DNA from: Flavobacterium agri | Lineage (GTDB): Bacteria; Bacteroidota; Bacteroidia; Flavobacteriales; Flavobacteriaceae | Assembly: GCF_013401995.1 (NCBI RefSeq) | Contig: NZ_JACBJI010000009.1 | Span: 62,001-126,000, forward strand | DNA length: 64,000 bases | Reading direction: 5' to 3' | In this document: positions 31,184-39,309 of the stretch, piece by piece | Layout: every line of letters begins with the position of its first letter | How positions within the stretch are numbered: position 1 is the stretch's first letter | Made by a program: the position numbers and the translations under genes | The notes under the pieces: model-generated | Told to the model about the DNA's origin: nothing | The model's database searches: none | The model's input: the letters and a program-made list of their open reading frames with translations, nothing else

Positions 31184-32080
31184 TTATTTCTTAGTCATCT
31201 CACGGAAAACCGTTTCCAGGTTTTTGTTTTTCTGGTTGAGCTGAAGTGTCTTCAAACCATTCTGTTGTGCAAAGTCAAAAATCGACGGACGCATGTCTTT
31301 GTCTGTTGCGAATGTCAATTCCCAATTCGTGTCCGAAACCTTTTTGGAGTAGTGAAGGCTCGGAATCGTGTCGATCACTTCTTGTGAAACCGCTTTGTCG
31401 AATTCCACTTCGATGATCTGCTCGTCTACTTCCTTGATTTTCTCGAGTCGGTTATCGGCCTTGATTTTACCGTGGTCGATGATGATCACGCGGTCGCAGA
31501 TCGCCTCTACTTCCTGCATGATGTGCGTAGAAAGGAAAACCGTCTTGTCTTTGCCCGCGTTTTTGATCACGCTCCGGATTTCGACAAGCTGGTTCGGATC
31601 GAGTCCGGTCGTAGGTTCGTCCAGAATCAAGACGTCCGGATTGTGCAAAAGCGCATTGGCAAGCCCGACGCGTTGGCGATAACCCTTGGAAAGTTGTCCG
31701 ATTTTTTTATGGCTTTCGGGTGTAAGCCCGGTGAGTTCGATGACTTCCTCGACGCGGTTTTTCCCGACTCCGTACACATCGGCGTTGAAACCCAAATATT
31801 CGCGCACGTACAAATCGAGGTAAAGCGGATTGTGCTCGGGCAAATATCCCACCGATTTCTGTACCGATTTCTCATCGGAAGAAACATCGAAACCGTTTAC
31901 GGCAGCCGAACCCGAATCGGCATTGATATACGTCGTCAGGATTTTCATGAGTGTCGATTTCCCGGCTCCGTTCGGGCCCAAAAAGCCTACGATTTCGCCT
32001 TTCTTGACCGAAAAGGACACGTTGTCGAGCGCTTTTTGCGTCCCGTAACTTTTGGAAATGTTGCTGACTTCGATACTCAT
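31184..32080 (-). CDS. gldA: Gliding motility ABC transporter ATPase GldA
   Basis: A 298-residue ABC ATPase matching GldA, the ATP-binding subunit of the GldA-GldF-GldG transporter needed for gliding in Flavobacterium johnsoniae. Walker A is GPNGAGKSTL, the signature is LSKGYRQRVGLA, Walker B is VLILDEPTTGLD, and the H-loop is STH. The N-terminus MSIEVSNISKSYGTQKALD resembles known GldA. gldF and gldG are not adjacent. ATG at 32080 is chosen; the longer frame to 32173 lies upstream of the predicted -7 box. Divergent from the phe leader. Confidence 0.9.
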   Translation of the reverse strand: MSIEVSNISKSYGTQKALDNVSFSVKKGEIVGFLGPNGAGKSTLMKILTTYINADSGSAAVNGFDVSSDEKSVQKSVGYLPEHNPLYLDLYVREYLGFNADVYGVGKNRVEEVIELTGLTPESHKKIGQLSKGYRQRVGLANALLHNPDVLILDEPTTGLDPNQLVEIRSVIKNAGKDKTVFLSTHIMQEVEAICDRVIIIDHGKIKADNRLEKIKEVDEQIIEVEFDKAVSQEVIDTIPSLHYSKKVSDTNWELTFATDKDMRPSIFDFAQQNGLKTLQLNQKNKNLETVFREMTKK

Positions 32081-32129
32081 GTGCGTGAATTTAGCTGCGT
32101 CTCGATTGGCCGATTGGCCTCGCGTGGAG

Positions 32130-32137
32130 CAAAAGTA
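32130..32137 (-). promoter_or_regulatory. gldA: Predicted -7 promoter box of gldA
   Basis: TACTTTTG on the minus strand (32137-32130), a perfect TAnnTTTG box about 50 bases before the gldA start. No -33 element was seen. Confidence 0.5.
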
Positions 32138-32280
32138 ACAAAATAACGCGGCTTGCGTTTGCAGATTGTGCATCCATTTGCACTTAAATTGCGAAGACCT
32201 TAAAAATTTCTAAAAGTTGTATCTTTTGTAGGCGAGCATGCATTTTATTTTCTAATTTAGCCGCCAAGACAATGCACATA

Positions 32281-32349
32281 ATGAGAAGCAACTGGTTTTA
32301 TTTTAGCAATTTTTTCTATTTCCGCAAGGAAATCGGGATTGCTGTATAG
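32281..32349 (+). CDS. Phe-rich leader peptide of the pheA operon
   Basis: A 22-residue frame from ATG 32281 to TAG 32347-32349 (an in-frame ATG at 32272 would add three residues). It contains WFYFSNFFYF: five Phe, two Tyr and one Trp in ten residues. It stands before a terminator and a pheA-aminotransferase-DAHP synthase operon. This is the standard design of ribosome-mediated attenuation, with stalling at aromatic codons when charged tRNA is scarce. TCGGGAT at 32333-32339, within the last codons, is identical to the 3' arm of the terminator and so can pair with its 5' arm as an antiterminator. A ribosome reaching the stop codon would mask it. Confidence 0.8.
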   Translation: MRSNWFYFSNFFYFRKEIGIAV

Positions 32350-32385
32350 TTGCTCTAGTTGATTATTAATTCAGAAAACGATACG

Positions 32386-32414
32386 ATCCCGACCACAAGT
32401 CGGGATTTTTTTTT
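32386..32414 (+). terminator. Attenuator terminator of the pheA operon
   Basis: ATCCCGAC (32386-32393), loop CACAA, GTCGGGAT (32399-32406) and a T run to 32414. The 5' arm ATCCCGA can pair instead with TCGGGAT (32333-32339) in the leader ORF. Confidence 0.88.
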
Positions 32415-32436
32415 GCCAAAATTTTTAGAATCGGAA

Positions 32437-33267
32437 ATGGAAACAGATTTAACGATAGCGATCCAGGGAATAAAAGGTTCGTTCCACCATCAGGTTGCCG
32501 GCGAATACTTCGGCGAAAGCGCACTCGACGAATGCATGTCGTTCGAGGCTTTGGTGCGTTCGCTCAAGGAAAACCGCGCCCACAAAGGCGTGATGGCGCT
32601 AGAGAACTCGATTGCGGGTTCGATCATCCCGAATTACGCGCTCATCGACAAGAACGATTTGCACATCATAGGCGAGCATTACCTGAACATCCACATGAAT
32701 TTGATGGCGCTTCCGGGACAGAAAATAGAAGATATCAAGGAAGTGCATTCGCATCCGATCGCGTTGTTGCAATGCGCGGTTTTTTTCGCTCAATATCCGC
32801 ACATCAAACTCGTCGAAAGTGGCGATACTGCCGAGACAGCCCAAAGAATCAAAGAACAGAAACTTATGGGAATCGGTGCGGTTGCCGGTCCGAGAGCCGC
32901 GCCCATGTACGGATTGGAAGTTTTGGCTTCGGGCATCCACACGGTAAAAAGCAACATGACGCGATTTGTGATCGTCAAGACGCAGAACAAGGTCATTCCG
33001 AAAGAGGAGATCAACAAAGCATCGATAAAATTCGAACTCGACGATACGCCGGGCGCATTGGCTTCGGTGTTGAACATGATGACGACATCCAAATTGAACT
33101 TAACGAAAATCCAATCGATGCCGATCATAGAAACACCGTTCCAATACTCGTTTTTCGTCGATGTTGTGTTCGAAAAATACAAGCATTACGAGAAAGCCAA
33201 GAAGATTTTGGAGCTTATGACGACACATTTCAAAGTTTTAGGAGAATACAAGGCCGGAATACGATGA
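32437..33267 (+). CDS. pheA: Prephenate dehydratase
   Basis: A 276-residue monofunctional prephenate dehydratase converting prephenate to phenylpyruvate. The periplasmic-binding-like catalytic domain (about 1-180) has IAIQGIKGSFHHQVA, ALENSIAGSI and the catalytic Thr in SNMTRFVIV. A C-terminal ACT domain (KFELDDTPGALASVLNMM, about 195-276) would give feedback inhibition by phenylalanine. There is no fused chorismate mutase; that activity is on the DAHP synthase two genes downstream. ATG 32437 lies just after the attenuator, so both transcription (attenuation) and activity (ACT domain) are predicted to respond to Phe. Confidence 0.95.
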   Translation: METDLTIAIQGIKGSFHHQVAGEYFGESALDECMSFEALVRSLKENRAHKGVMALENSIAGSIIPNYALIDKNDLHIIGEHYLNIHMNLMALPGQKIEDIKEVHSHPIALLQCAVFFAQYPHIKLVESGDTAETAQRIKEQKLMGIGAVAGPRAAPMYGLEVLASGIHTVKSNMTRFVIVKTQNKVIPKEEINKASIKFELDDTPGALASVLNMMTTSKLNLTKIQSMPIIETPFQYSFFVDVVFEKYKHYEKAKKILELMTTHFKVLGEYKAGIR

Positions 33268-33318
33268 GCTGGTCGGAGAAACGAGAATGAAAAATAAAAA
33301 TAAAGAATAAAAAATCTG

Positions 33319-34491
33319 ATGATACGATTAGCCAACAGATTGAATACAGTAGAAGAGTACTACTTTTCACAGAAATTGCGCGAGGTTCGCGAACTGGTTT
33401 CGAAAGGAAATCCCGTAATCAACATGGGAATCGGAAGCCCCGATTTGCTGCCTTCGGATGAAGTGGTTTCGGCCATCCAAAACGCGATGCACGACAACGG
33501 CGCGCATCAATATCAAAGTTATCAAGGTTTGCCCGAATTCCGGAAGGCGATTGCCGATTTCTATCAAAACCAGTTTCGCGTCGAAGCCGATTCCGATTCC
33601 GAAATCCTGCCGCTCATGGGCTCGAAAGAAGGCATCATGCACATTTCGCTCGCGTTTTTGAACGAAGGCGATGAGGTGTTGATCCCGAATCCGGGTTATC
33701 CGACGTATACTTCGGTGACGAATCTCGTCGGAGCGATCCCGAAGTTTTACGATTTGACCGAAGCAAACGATTGGCAACCCGATTTCGAAGTTTTGGAAAA
33801 ACAAGACTTGTCGAAAGTGAAAATCATGTGGGTCAATTATCCGCACATGCCGACGGGTGCGAACGGATCGTTGGAATTGTTCGAAAAGCTGGTCGCGTTC
33901 GCCAAAAAGTACTCGATTTTATTGGTGAACGACAATCCTTACAGCTTCGTCCTGAACGATAATCCGCTGTCTATTTTTGAAGCCGAAGGTGCAAAAGACG
34001 TAGCTTTGGAATTGAACTCGCTTTCGAAGACGTTCAATTTATCGGGATGGCGCGTCGGGTTCGCGATCGGTAACAAAACCTTGATCGACGCGGTGCTGAA
34101 AGTGAAAAGCAATATGGATTCGGGCATGTTTTACGGCATACAGAAAGGTGCGGTCGAAGCGTTGAAATCCGATAAATCGTGGTTCGCGAAGCAGAATGAA
34201 ATTTACGATAGGAGACGCGAACTGATTTTCGAACTCGCCGATTCGCTCGATTGCTCGTACGACCGGAATTCCGTGGGTATGTTCGTTTGGGCGAAATTAC
34301 CCGATTCCGTTCGGGACGCAGAAGCTTTCGTGGATGAATTGTTGTATCAAAAACACGTGTTCATTACGCCTGGCAAGATTTTCGGAAGCAACGGCGAGCG
34401 ATATGTCCGATTTTCGCTTTGTCTTTCGGAAGAAAGAATCCGTGAAGTATTAAACCGATTCAGGAACACTTCTGCATTCGTTGTTCGTTGA
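33319..34491 (+). CDS. PLP-dependent class I/II aminotransferase
   Basis: A 390-residue fold-type I aminotransferase. The PLP lysine is K237 in LNSLSKTFNLSGWR, and NPGYPTY, VNYPHMPTGA and the C-terminal YVRFSLCLSEERI (substrate-carboxylate Arg) are conserved. Placed between pheA and DAHP synthase, it probably transaminates phenylpyruvate and/or hydroxyphenylpyruvate in Phe/Tyr synthesis; substrate inferred from context. LL-diaminopimelate-type aminotransferases are similar in sequence. 51 bases separate it from pheA. Confidence 0.88.
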   Translation: MIRLANRLNTVEEYYFSQKLREVRELVSKGNPVINMGIGSPDLLPSDEVVSAIQNAMHDNGAHQYQSYQGLPEFRKAIADFYQNQFRVEADSDSEILPLMGSKEGIMHISLAFLNEGDEVLIPNPGYPTYTSVTNLVGAIPKFYDLTEANDWQPDFEVLEKQDLSKVKIMWVNYPHMPTGANGSLELFEKLVAFAKKYSILLVNDNPYSFVLNDNPLSIFEAEGAKDVALELNSLSKTFNLSGWRVGFAIGNKTLIDAVLKVKSNMDSGMFYGIQKGAVEALKSDKSWFAKQNEIYDRRRELIFELADSLDCSYDRNSVGMFVWAKLPDSVRDAEAFVDELLYQKHVFITPGKIFGSNGERYVRFSLCLSEERIREVLNRFRNTSAFVVR

Positions 34492-34535
34492 TCGATTGTT
34501 CAACATTCAAAACTACATATCGAATGAAATAAAAA

Positions 34536-34615
34536 GAATAACGAATAACGAATAACGAATAACGAATAACGAATAACGAATAACGAATAACGAATAACGA
34601 ATAACGAATAACGAA
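34536..34615. repeat. Tandem 7-base repeat, 11 copies of GAATAAC
   Basis: Eleven perfect uninterrupted copies (34536-34612) plus a partial GAA. It occupies half of the 158-base gap between the aminotransferase and DAHP synthase genes and ends 34 bases before the latter's start codon. The unit is not a multiple of three and no real gene crosses it, so changes in copy number would alter spacing rather than a reading frame. Confidence 0.95.
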
Positions 34616-34649
34616 GTTTAAGATAGACTCTAAAAAATCAAAATATAAA

Positions 34650-35732
34650 ATGGAAAACGATAAATCCCTACGCAACTGGCTCGATGCCCTAAACCTGAAC
34701 CATCCGCTCGTCATCGCGGGTCCGTGTTCGGCCGAAACGGAAGAACAAGTGCTGCAAATCGCACGCGAACTCAAAAACTCCGACGTCTCGTTTTACCGCG
34801 CCGGAATCTGGAAACCGCGTACGCGTCCCGGAGGATTCGAAGGCGTGGGCGCGATCGGACTCAAATGGCTACAGAAAGCCAAAGCCGAAACCGGATTGCC
34901 GATGGCTGTCGAGGTCGCGAACGCAACCCATGTGAAACTCGCGCTTGAACACGATATCGATGTTTTGTGGATCGGCGCGCGAACAACCGTAAACCCGTTC
35001 GCCGTACAGGAAATCGCCGACGCTTTGGAAGGCACGGACAAAATCGTACTTGTCAAAAACCCGGTGAACCCGGATCTGGCGCTTTGGATCGGCGGAATCG
35101 AACGATTGTACAACGCCGGAATCCGCAACCTCGGCGCGATCCACAGAGGGTTTTCGACGTACGAGAAAACGAAATACAGAAATATTCCCGAGTGGCAGTT
35201 GCCGATCGAATTGCAATCGCGTTTCCCCGATTTGCCGCTTATAAACGATCCGTCTCACATTACGGGACGTCGCGATATGGTCAAAGACGTCGCCCAGCAA
35301 GCACTCGACCTGAACTTCGACGGCTTGATCATCGAAACCCACATCGATCCCGATAACGCCTGGAGCGACGCGGCCCAACAAGTCACGCCATCGGTTTTGA
35401 AACAGATGTTCATCGATTTGAAAATGCGCGAAATGACGATCGAGGAAGACGATTTCAATTCGAAAATGGCAAAACTGCGCATGAAAATCGACGAAGCCGA
35501 CACCAAATTGCTCGAGGTTTTAGGCAATCGCATGAAGGTCGCCGACGAGATCGGTGCGCTCAAAAAAGAGAAAAACGTCGCGATTTTGCAGAACAAACGC
35601 TGGAACGAAATACTCGACAAAATGATTGCCGAAGGTTCGACCAAAGGCCTGACCGAAGATTTCGTGCTCAAGATTTTCAAGGCGATCCACCAGGAAAGCA
35701 TTACGCATCAGGAGAAGGTGATTAATGGTTGA
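34650..35732 (+). CDS. Bifunctional DAHP synthase / chorismate mutase
   Basis: A 360-residue fusion. The N-terminal type I-beta (KDO8P-like) DAHP synthase (about 1-255; VIAGPCSAETEEQ, YRAGIWKPRTRPGGFEG, LINDPSHITGRRD) condenses PEP and erythrose-4-phosphate. The C-terminal AroQ-type chorismate mutase (about 265-350; LRMKIDEADTKLLEVLGNRM, ADEIGALKKEKNVAILQ) makes prephenate. The order, DAHP synthase first, is the Bacteroidota form. It supplies prephenate to PheA encoded upstream. It is last in the operon, after the 7-base tandem repeat. Confidence 0.95.
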   Translation: MENDKSLRNWLDALNLNHPLVIAGPCSAETEEQVLQIARELKNSDVSFYRAGIWKPRTRPGGFEGVGAIGLKWLQKAKAETGLPMAVEVANATHVKLALEHDIDVLWIGARTTVNPFAVQEIADALEGTDKIVLVKNPVNPDLALWIGGIERLYNAGIRNLGAIHRGFSTYEKTKYRNIPEWQLPIELQSRFPDLPLINDPSHITGRRDMVKDVAQQALDLNFDGLIIETHIDPDNAWSDAAQQVTPSVLKQMFIDLKMREMTIEEDDFNSKMAKLRMKIDEADTKLLEVLGNRMKVADEIGALKKEKNVAILQNKRWNEILDKMIAEGSTKGLTEDFVLKIFKAIHQESITHQEKVING

Positions 35733-35769
35733 TTTTTAGATAATAGATGACAGATGTGTAGATAATAGA

Positions 35770-35841
35770 CGAATAGATAATAGACAGTCTGGATGTAACG
35801 ACAAATCTGTTTTGCGAACGAGAAGGTCTATTATCTATTTG
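35770..35841. repeat. Inverted repeat, AGATAATAGAC family
   Basis: CGAATAGATAATAGAC (35770-35785) and GTCTATTATCTATTTG (35826-35841) are complementary at 15 of 16 positions. Extra direct copies of AGATAATAGA flank it (35744-35770), and another occurs near 44806 after queA. Confidence 0.7.
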
Positions 35842-35884
35842 TCTATCATCTTTAGTCTTGCTATTATCTTTCGTCTTAACTAGC

Positions 35885-35892
35885 TATCTTTG
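35885..35892 (+). promoter_or_regulatory. rsgA: Predicted -7 promoter box of rsgA
   Basis: TATCTTTG, a perfect TAnnTTTG box ending only five bases before the rsgA ATG (35898). If used, the mRNA would be leaderless or nearly so. Confidence 0.5.
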
Positions 35893-35897
35893 CGGAC

Positions 35898-36872
35898 ATG
35901 ACAGGAACCGTCTACAAATCCACCGGAAGCTGGTACACGATCAAGACCGAATCGGGTGAATTTCTCGATTGCCGCATCAAAGGGAAATTGCGCATTTCGG
36001 GCATCCGAAGCACGAATCCTGTGGCTGTAGGCGATGTCGTCGATTACGAACTCGACAAAACGACCGATGAAGTACGGGGCGTGATCACCAATATCCACGA
36101 TCGCGATAACTATATCGTGCGCAAATCGGTGAACCTGTCCAAGCAAATCCACATCATCGCGGCCAATGTCGATCAGGTCTTTTTGATCGTGACGATAAAC
36201 AATCCGCCGACGACCACGAGTTTCATCGACCGGTTTTTGGTCACGGCCGAAGCCTACGACATCAAAGCGGTTCTCGTGTTCAACAAAATCGACACGTTCG
36301 ACGAGGCGATGCTCGACGAGCAACTTTACATGCAACACGTCTATTCGCAAATCGGGTACGAATGTCTGCGCGTTTCGGCCAAAGAAGGCAAAGGAATCGA
36401 CAAGCTCAAGGACATGATGATCGGAAAAACGAGTATGTTTTCAGGACATTCGGGCGTCGGCAAATCGACTTTGGTCAATGCGATCGAACCGACTTTGGAT
36501 TTGAAAACAAAGGAAATTTCCATGCAACACCAGCAAGGCCAGCACACGACGACGTTTGCCGAAATGTTCGACCTGTCGTTCGACGCGCGCATCATCGACA
36601 CGCCTGGAATCCGCGGGTTCGGTATCATCGACATGCAAAAAGAAGAAATCGGCGATTATTTTCCCGAATTCTTCGCACTCAAGCAAGACTGCAAATTCAA
36701 CAATTGCCTGCATAAAGAAGAGCCGCATTGCGCCGTGAAGGACGCGCTAGAAAGAGACGAGATCGCGTGGTCGCGCTACCGCAGTTACATCCAGATTCTT
36801 GAAGGCGAGGACGAACACTATCGCACCAACGACTTCGAGGACGAACGCGCGATAAACGAGCAGGAACAATGA
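35898..36872 (+). CDS. rsgA: Ribosome small subunit-dependent GTPase RsgA
   Basis: A 324-residue circularly permuted GTPase that checks late 30S ribosome assembly. The motif order is the permuted one: G4 (VFNKID, about 117) precedes G1 (GHSGVGKSTLVN, about 185) and G3 (DTPGIRGFG). The N-terminal OB domain is present and the C-terminal zinc-knuckle pattern DCKFNNCLHKEEPHCAVK is intact. The stop overlaps the start of dtd (ATGA), so the two translation-quality genes are coupled. Confidence 0.96.
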   Translation: MTGTVYKSTGSWYTIKTESGEFLDCRIKGKLRISGIRSTNPVAVGDVVDYELDKTTDEVRGVITNIHDRDNYIVRKSVNLSKQIHIIAANVDQVFLIVTINNPPTTTSFIDRFLVTAEAYDIKAVLVFNKIDTFDEAMLDEQLYMQHVYSQIGYECLRVSAKEGKGIDKLKDMMIGKTSMFSGHSGVGKSTLVNAIEPTLDLKTKEISMQHQQGQHTTTFAEMFDLSFDARIIDTPGIRGFGIIDMQKEEIGDYFPEFFALKQDCKFNNCLHKEEPHCAVKDALERDEIAWSRYRSYIQILEGEDEHYRTNDFEDERAINEQEQ

Positions 36873-37321
36873 GAGTTGTCGTCCAGCGCGTTTCTGAAGC
36901 TTCGGTTACAATAGAACGAAAAATCGTCGCCGACATCAAGACCGGACTTTTGGTGTTGGTCGGTATAGAAGATGCCGATTCTAGTGAAGACATCGACTGG
37001 CTTTCATCCAAAATCACAAACTTGCGCATCTTCGCAGATCCGGACGGCGTTATGAATTTATCCGTCAAGGACGTGGCGGGTGATATTATCGTCGTGAGCC
37101 AGTTCACGCTTCACGCGTTGACCAAAAAAGGCAACCGTCCGTCATACATCAAAGCATCCAAACCCGATGTCGCCATCCCGATTTACGAAAAGTTCGTTTG
37201 TGCGATTGAGGCTGAGACGGGGCGAAAAATCCAAACCGGGGAATTCGGCGCCGACATGAAAGTCAGGCTGCTCAACGACGGCCCGGTGACGATTGTCATA
37301 GATTCGAAAAACAGAGAATAA
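36869..37321 (+). CDS. dtd: D-aminoacyl-tRNA deacylase
   Basis: A 150-residue DTD enzyme that removes D-amino acids (and glycine from tRNA-Ala) from mischarged tRNA. The two family motifs are visible: SQFTLHALTKKGNRPSY (the SQFTL motif) and the NDGPVTIVID (NxGPVT) motif forming the D-chiral pocket. The N-terminal MRVVVQRVSEASV is standard. It overlaps rsgA by four bases. No separate promoter was identified. Confidence 0.96.
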   Translation: MRVVVQRVSEASVTIERKIVADIKTGLLVLVGIEDADSSEDIDWLSSKITNLRIFADPDGVMNLSVKDVAGDIIVVSQFTLHALTKKGNRPSYIKASKPDVAIPIYEKFVCAIEAETGRKIQTGEFGADMKVRLLNDGPVTIVIDSKNRE

Positions 37322-37326
37322 AACGA

Positions 37327-37356
37327 TTGCGAGAGTCGATTTTTCGATTATTTTTG
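37327..37356 (+). promoter_or_regulatory. Predicted promoter of the DUF3857 pair
   Basis: TTG (37327-37329), 19 bases, TATTTTTG (37349-37356): a full match to the -33/-7 pattern, 69 bases before the start codon. Confidence 0.65.
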
Positions 37357-37425
37357 GAACCTCAAACTGTTAAGATTTTCTAAAAAAAATCTTCGGGTTG
37401 ATTTGGAAACCGGAATGTCCTGTCT

Positions 37426-39306
37426 ATGAAAATCAAAAAAAAATTCCTTTTCTTTTTGTTTGCCGGCGCGCTCTGTTTCGGGCAGAAAACGGAATTTCCG
37501 GTGAGCGCCATCTCTGCCGATTTGCTCGAGAACTCGACGGCGGTGCTTCGCAAGGAAAAAATCGAGATCGAAATCGAGTCGCGAAAATCGGTGGTGGTCA
37601 AGACCTATCGCGTCGTTACGGTTTTGAACGAACAAGGACTTTCGAAAATCAACGCTTCAGAATACGACAACGTGCGTTCTGTGGCTGCGACGATCCTGGA
37701 CGCGAACGGAGTCGAAATCAAAAAAATCAAGCGGAAAGATTTCAAAGAAGTGGCAGTTTCTGAAGGTTCGGTCATCACGGACAACAAAAACGTCTTCCTG
37801 GACTACACGCCAACCCAATATCCGTTCACGATAATTTACGAAAGCGAAGTGCAAAGCGAGAATACGGCCTTTATTCCGCCCTGGATTCCGTTGAATGAAA
37901 AAAATATGGGTGTTGAGGAAACGGCTATCGTCATCAAATCAAGCCCCGATCTGGGTTTCAAATCCAAATCGTACAATTTTGAAGGATGGGACGTAAAGCA
38001 AGAATATTTGCAAGATGGGGTCGCTTTTTCACTGTCGAACGTGACCGCCATAAAGGACGAAGCCTTTTCGGCGGCGCCTTTCAAGTACTTGCCGCATGCG
38101 ATGTTCGGTGTTGATAAATTCAATCTTGAAGGTGTAGAAGGCGACGCGACGAGTTGGGAAAACTTCAGCACATGGGCGTTCCGTAACCTTTTGTCGGGAA
38201 CGACCGAACTCAGCGACGAGACTAGAACCAAAGTAAAAGCATTGGTCGCCGATGAAAAAGATCCGATAAAGCGCGCCAGAAAAATCTACAAATACATGCA
38301 GGACAAAACGCGTTACGTCAGCATCCAGCTTGGCATTGGCGGATGGCGTCCTATGAAAGCCAAGGACGTTGACCGATTGGGTTACGGCGACTGCAAAGGA
38401 TTGACCAATTACATGCGTAGCCTGCTCGAAGCCGCCGACGTGCCTTCGCATTACGCCATCGTCTACGGTGATGAAGACAAAATGGACATGCAGCAGGATT
38501 TCGTTTCCATGCAAGGCAACCATATCATTTTGGCGATTCCGAACGGCAACGATTACATTTGGCTTGAATGTACAAACCAAAAAATGCCGTTTGGTTTTTT
38601 GGGCGATTTTACAGACGATCGTCTGGCTTTACTCGTAAAACCGTCGGGAGGAGCTTTGGTGCGCACGGACATTTACTCAGACAACGCCCAGAATTCGAAA
38701 GGTTCGTATGTTCTTCAGGCGGACGGAAGCATCAAAGGCGACATAGAAATCCGTTCGGGTGGCGTACAGTATTCGGGCAGGCATCATTTGATCAGCGATT
38801 CTTTCGACGAAAAGAATAAATTCTATAAAGCGTATTTCGATATCCACAACCTCAAAATGGATCGTATGGATGTAGCCGAAGACCAGGATAGAGCCGAAGT
38901 TTCAGAAAATCTCAAGCTCAATGCCGAACGTTATGCCGAAGTGCGCGACAACCGTTTGTTTTTTCAGATCAACGCTTTCAATAAATTTTCGGACGTGCCC
39001 CAACGTTACAAAATCAGGAAAAACCCATTCGAGATTTCCCGTCCTTTTGCCGACCTCGACGAAATCACGGTTTCGATTCCCGACGGGTATAATGTCGAAG
39101 CTAAACCGGCCAACGTGACCATTAAAGAGAAATACGGTTCTTACCGTCTCGAAATCGAGAGCATAAGCCCGAACCAGATTCGATACAGACGCATGTTTAC
39201 GATGCAAGTCGGGTATTATCCGAACAATGAATATGAGGGATTCCGAAAATTCCTCGAACAAGTTGCCAAGGCCGATAGCTCAAAAATGGTACTCATCAAA
39301 ACCTAG
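37426..39306 (+). CDS. DUF3857 and transglutaminase-domain secreted protein
   Basis: A 626-residue exported protein. After the signal peptide (ending ALCFGQ) come DUF3857 (about 40-210) and a transglutaminase-like core (about 265-400) with catalytic Cys323 in GYGDCKGLTNYM; the His/Asp partners are likely in the HIILAIPNGNDYIWLECT region. A C-terminal beta-rich DUF2569-like part ends the protein. The fold suggests a periplasmic peptidase or amide-bond enzyme; the substrate is unknown. A paralogue follows after three bases, so the two probably form a functional pair. Confidence 0.85.
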   Translation: MKIKKKFLFFLFAGALCFGQKTEFPVSAISADLLENSTAVLRKEKIEIEIESRKSVVVKTYRVVTVLNEQGLSKINASEYDNVRSVAATILDANGVEIKKIKRKDFKEVAVSEGSVITDNKNVFLDYTPTQYPFTIIYESEVQSENTAFIPPWIPLNEKNMGVEETAIVIKSSPDLGFKSKSYNFEGWDVKQEYLQDGVAFSLSNVTAIKDEAFSAAPFKYLPHAMFGVDKFNLEGVEGDATSWENFSTWAFRNLLSGTTELSDETRTKVKALVADEKDPIKRARKIYKYMQDKTRYVSIQLGIGGWRPMKAKDVDRLGYGDCKGLTNYMRSLLEAADVPSHYAIVYGDEDKMDMQQDFVSMQGNHIILAIPNGNDYIWLECTNQKMPFGFLGDFTDDRLALLVKPSGGALVRTDIYSDNAQNSKGSYVLQADGSIKGDIEIRSGGVQYSGRHHLISDSFDEKNKFYKAYFDIHNLKMDRMDVAEDQDRAEVSENLKLNAERYAEVRDNRLFFQINAFNKFSDVPQRYKIRKNPFEISRPFADLDEITVSIPDGYNVEAKPANVTIKEKYGSYRLEIESISPNQIRYRRMFTMQVGYYPNNEYEGFRKFLEQVAKADSSKMVLIKT

Positions 39307-39309
39307 GGA

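Noticed and set aside
34460..34774. Minus-strand frame with repeated SLFVIRY peptides
   Set aside because: It arises from the 7-base tandem repeat, which stays open in this frame; not a gene. A CRISPR array was also considered and excluded because the unit is 7 bases with no spacers.
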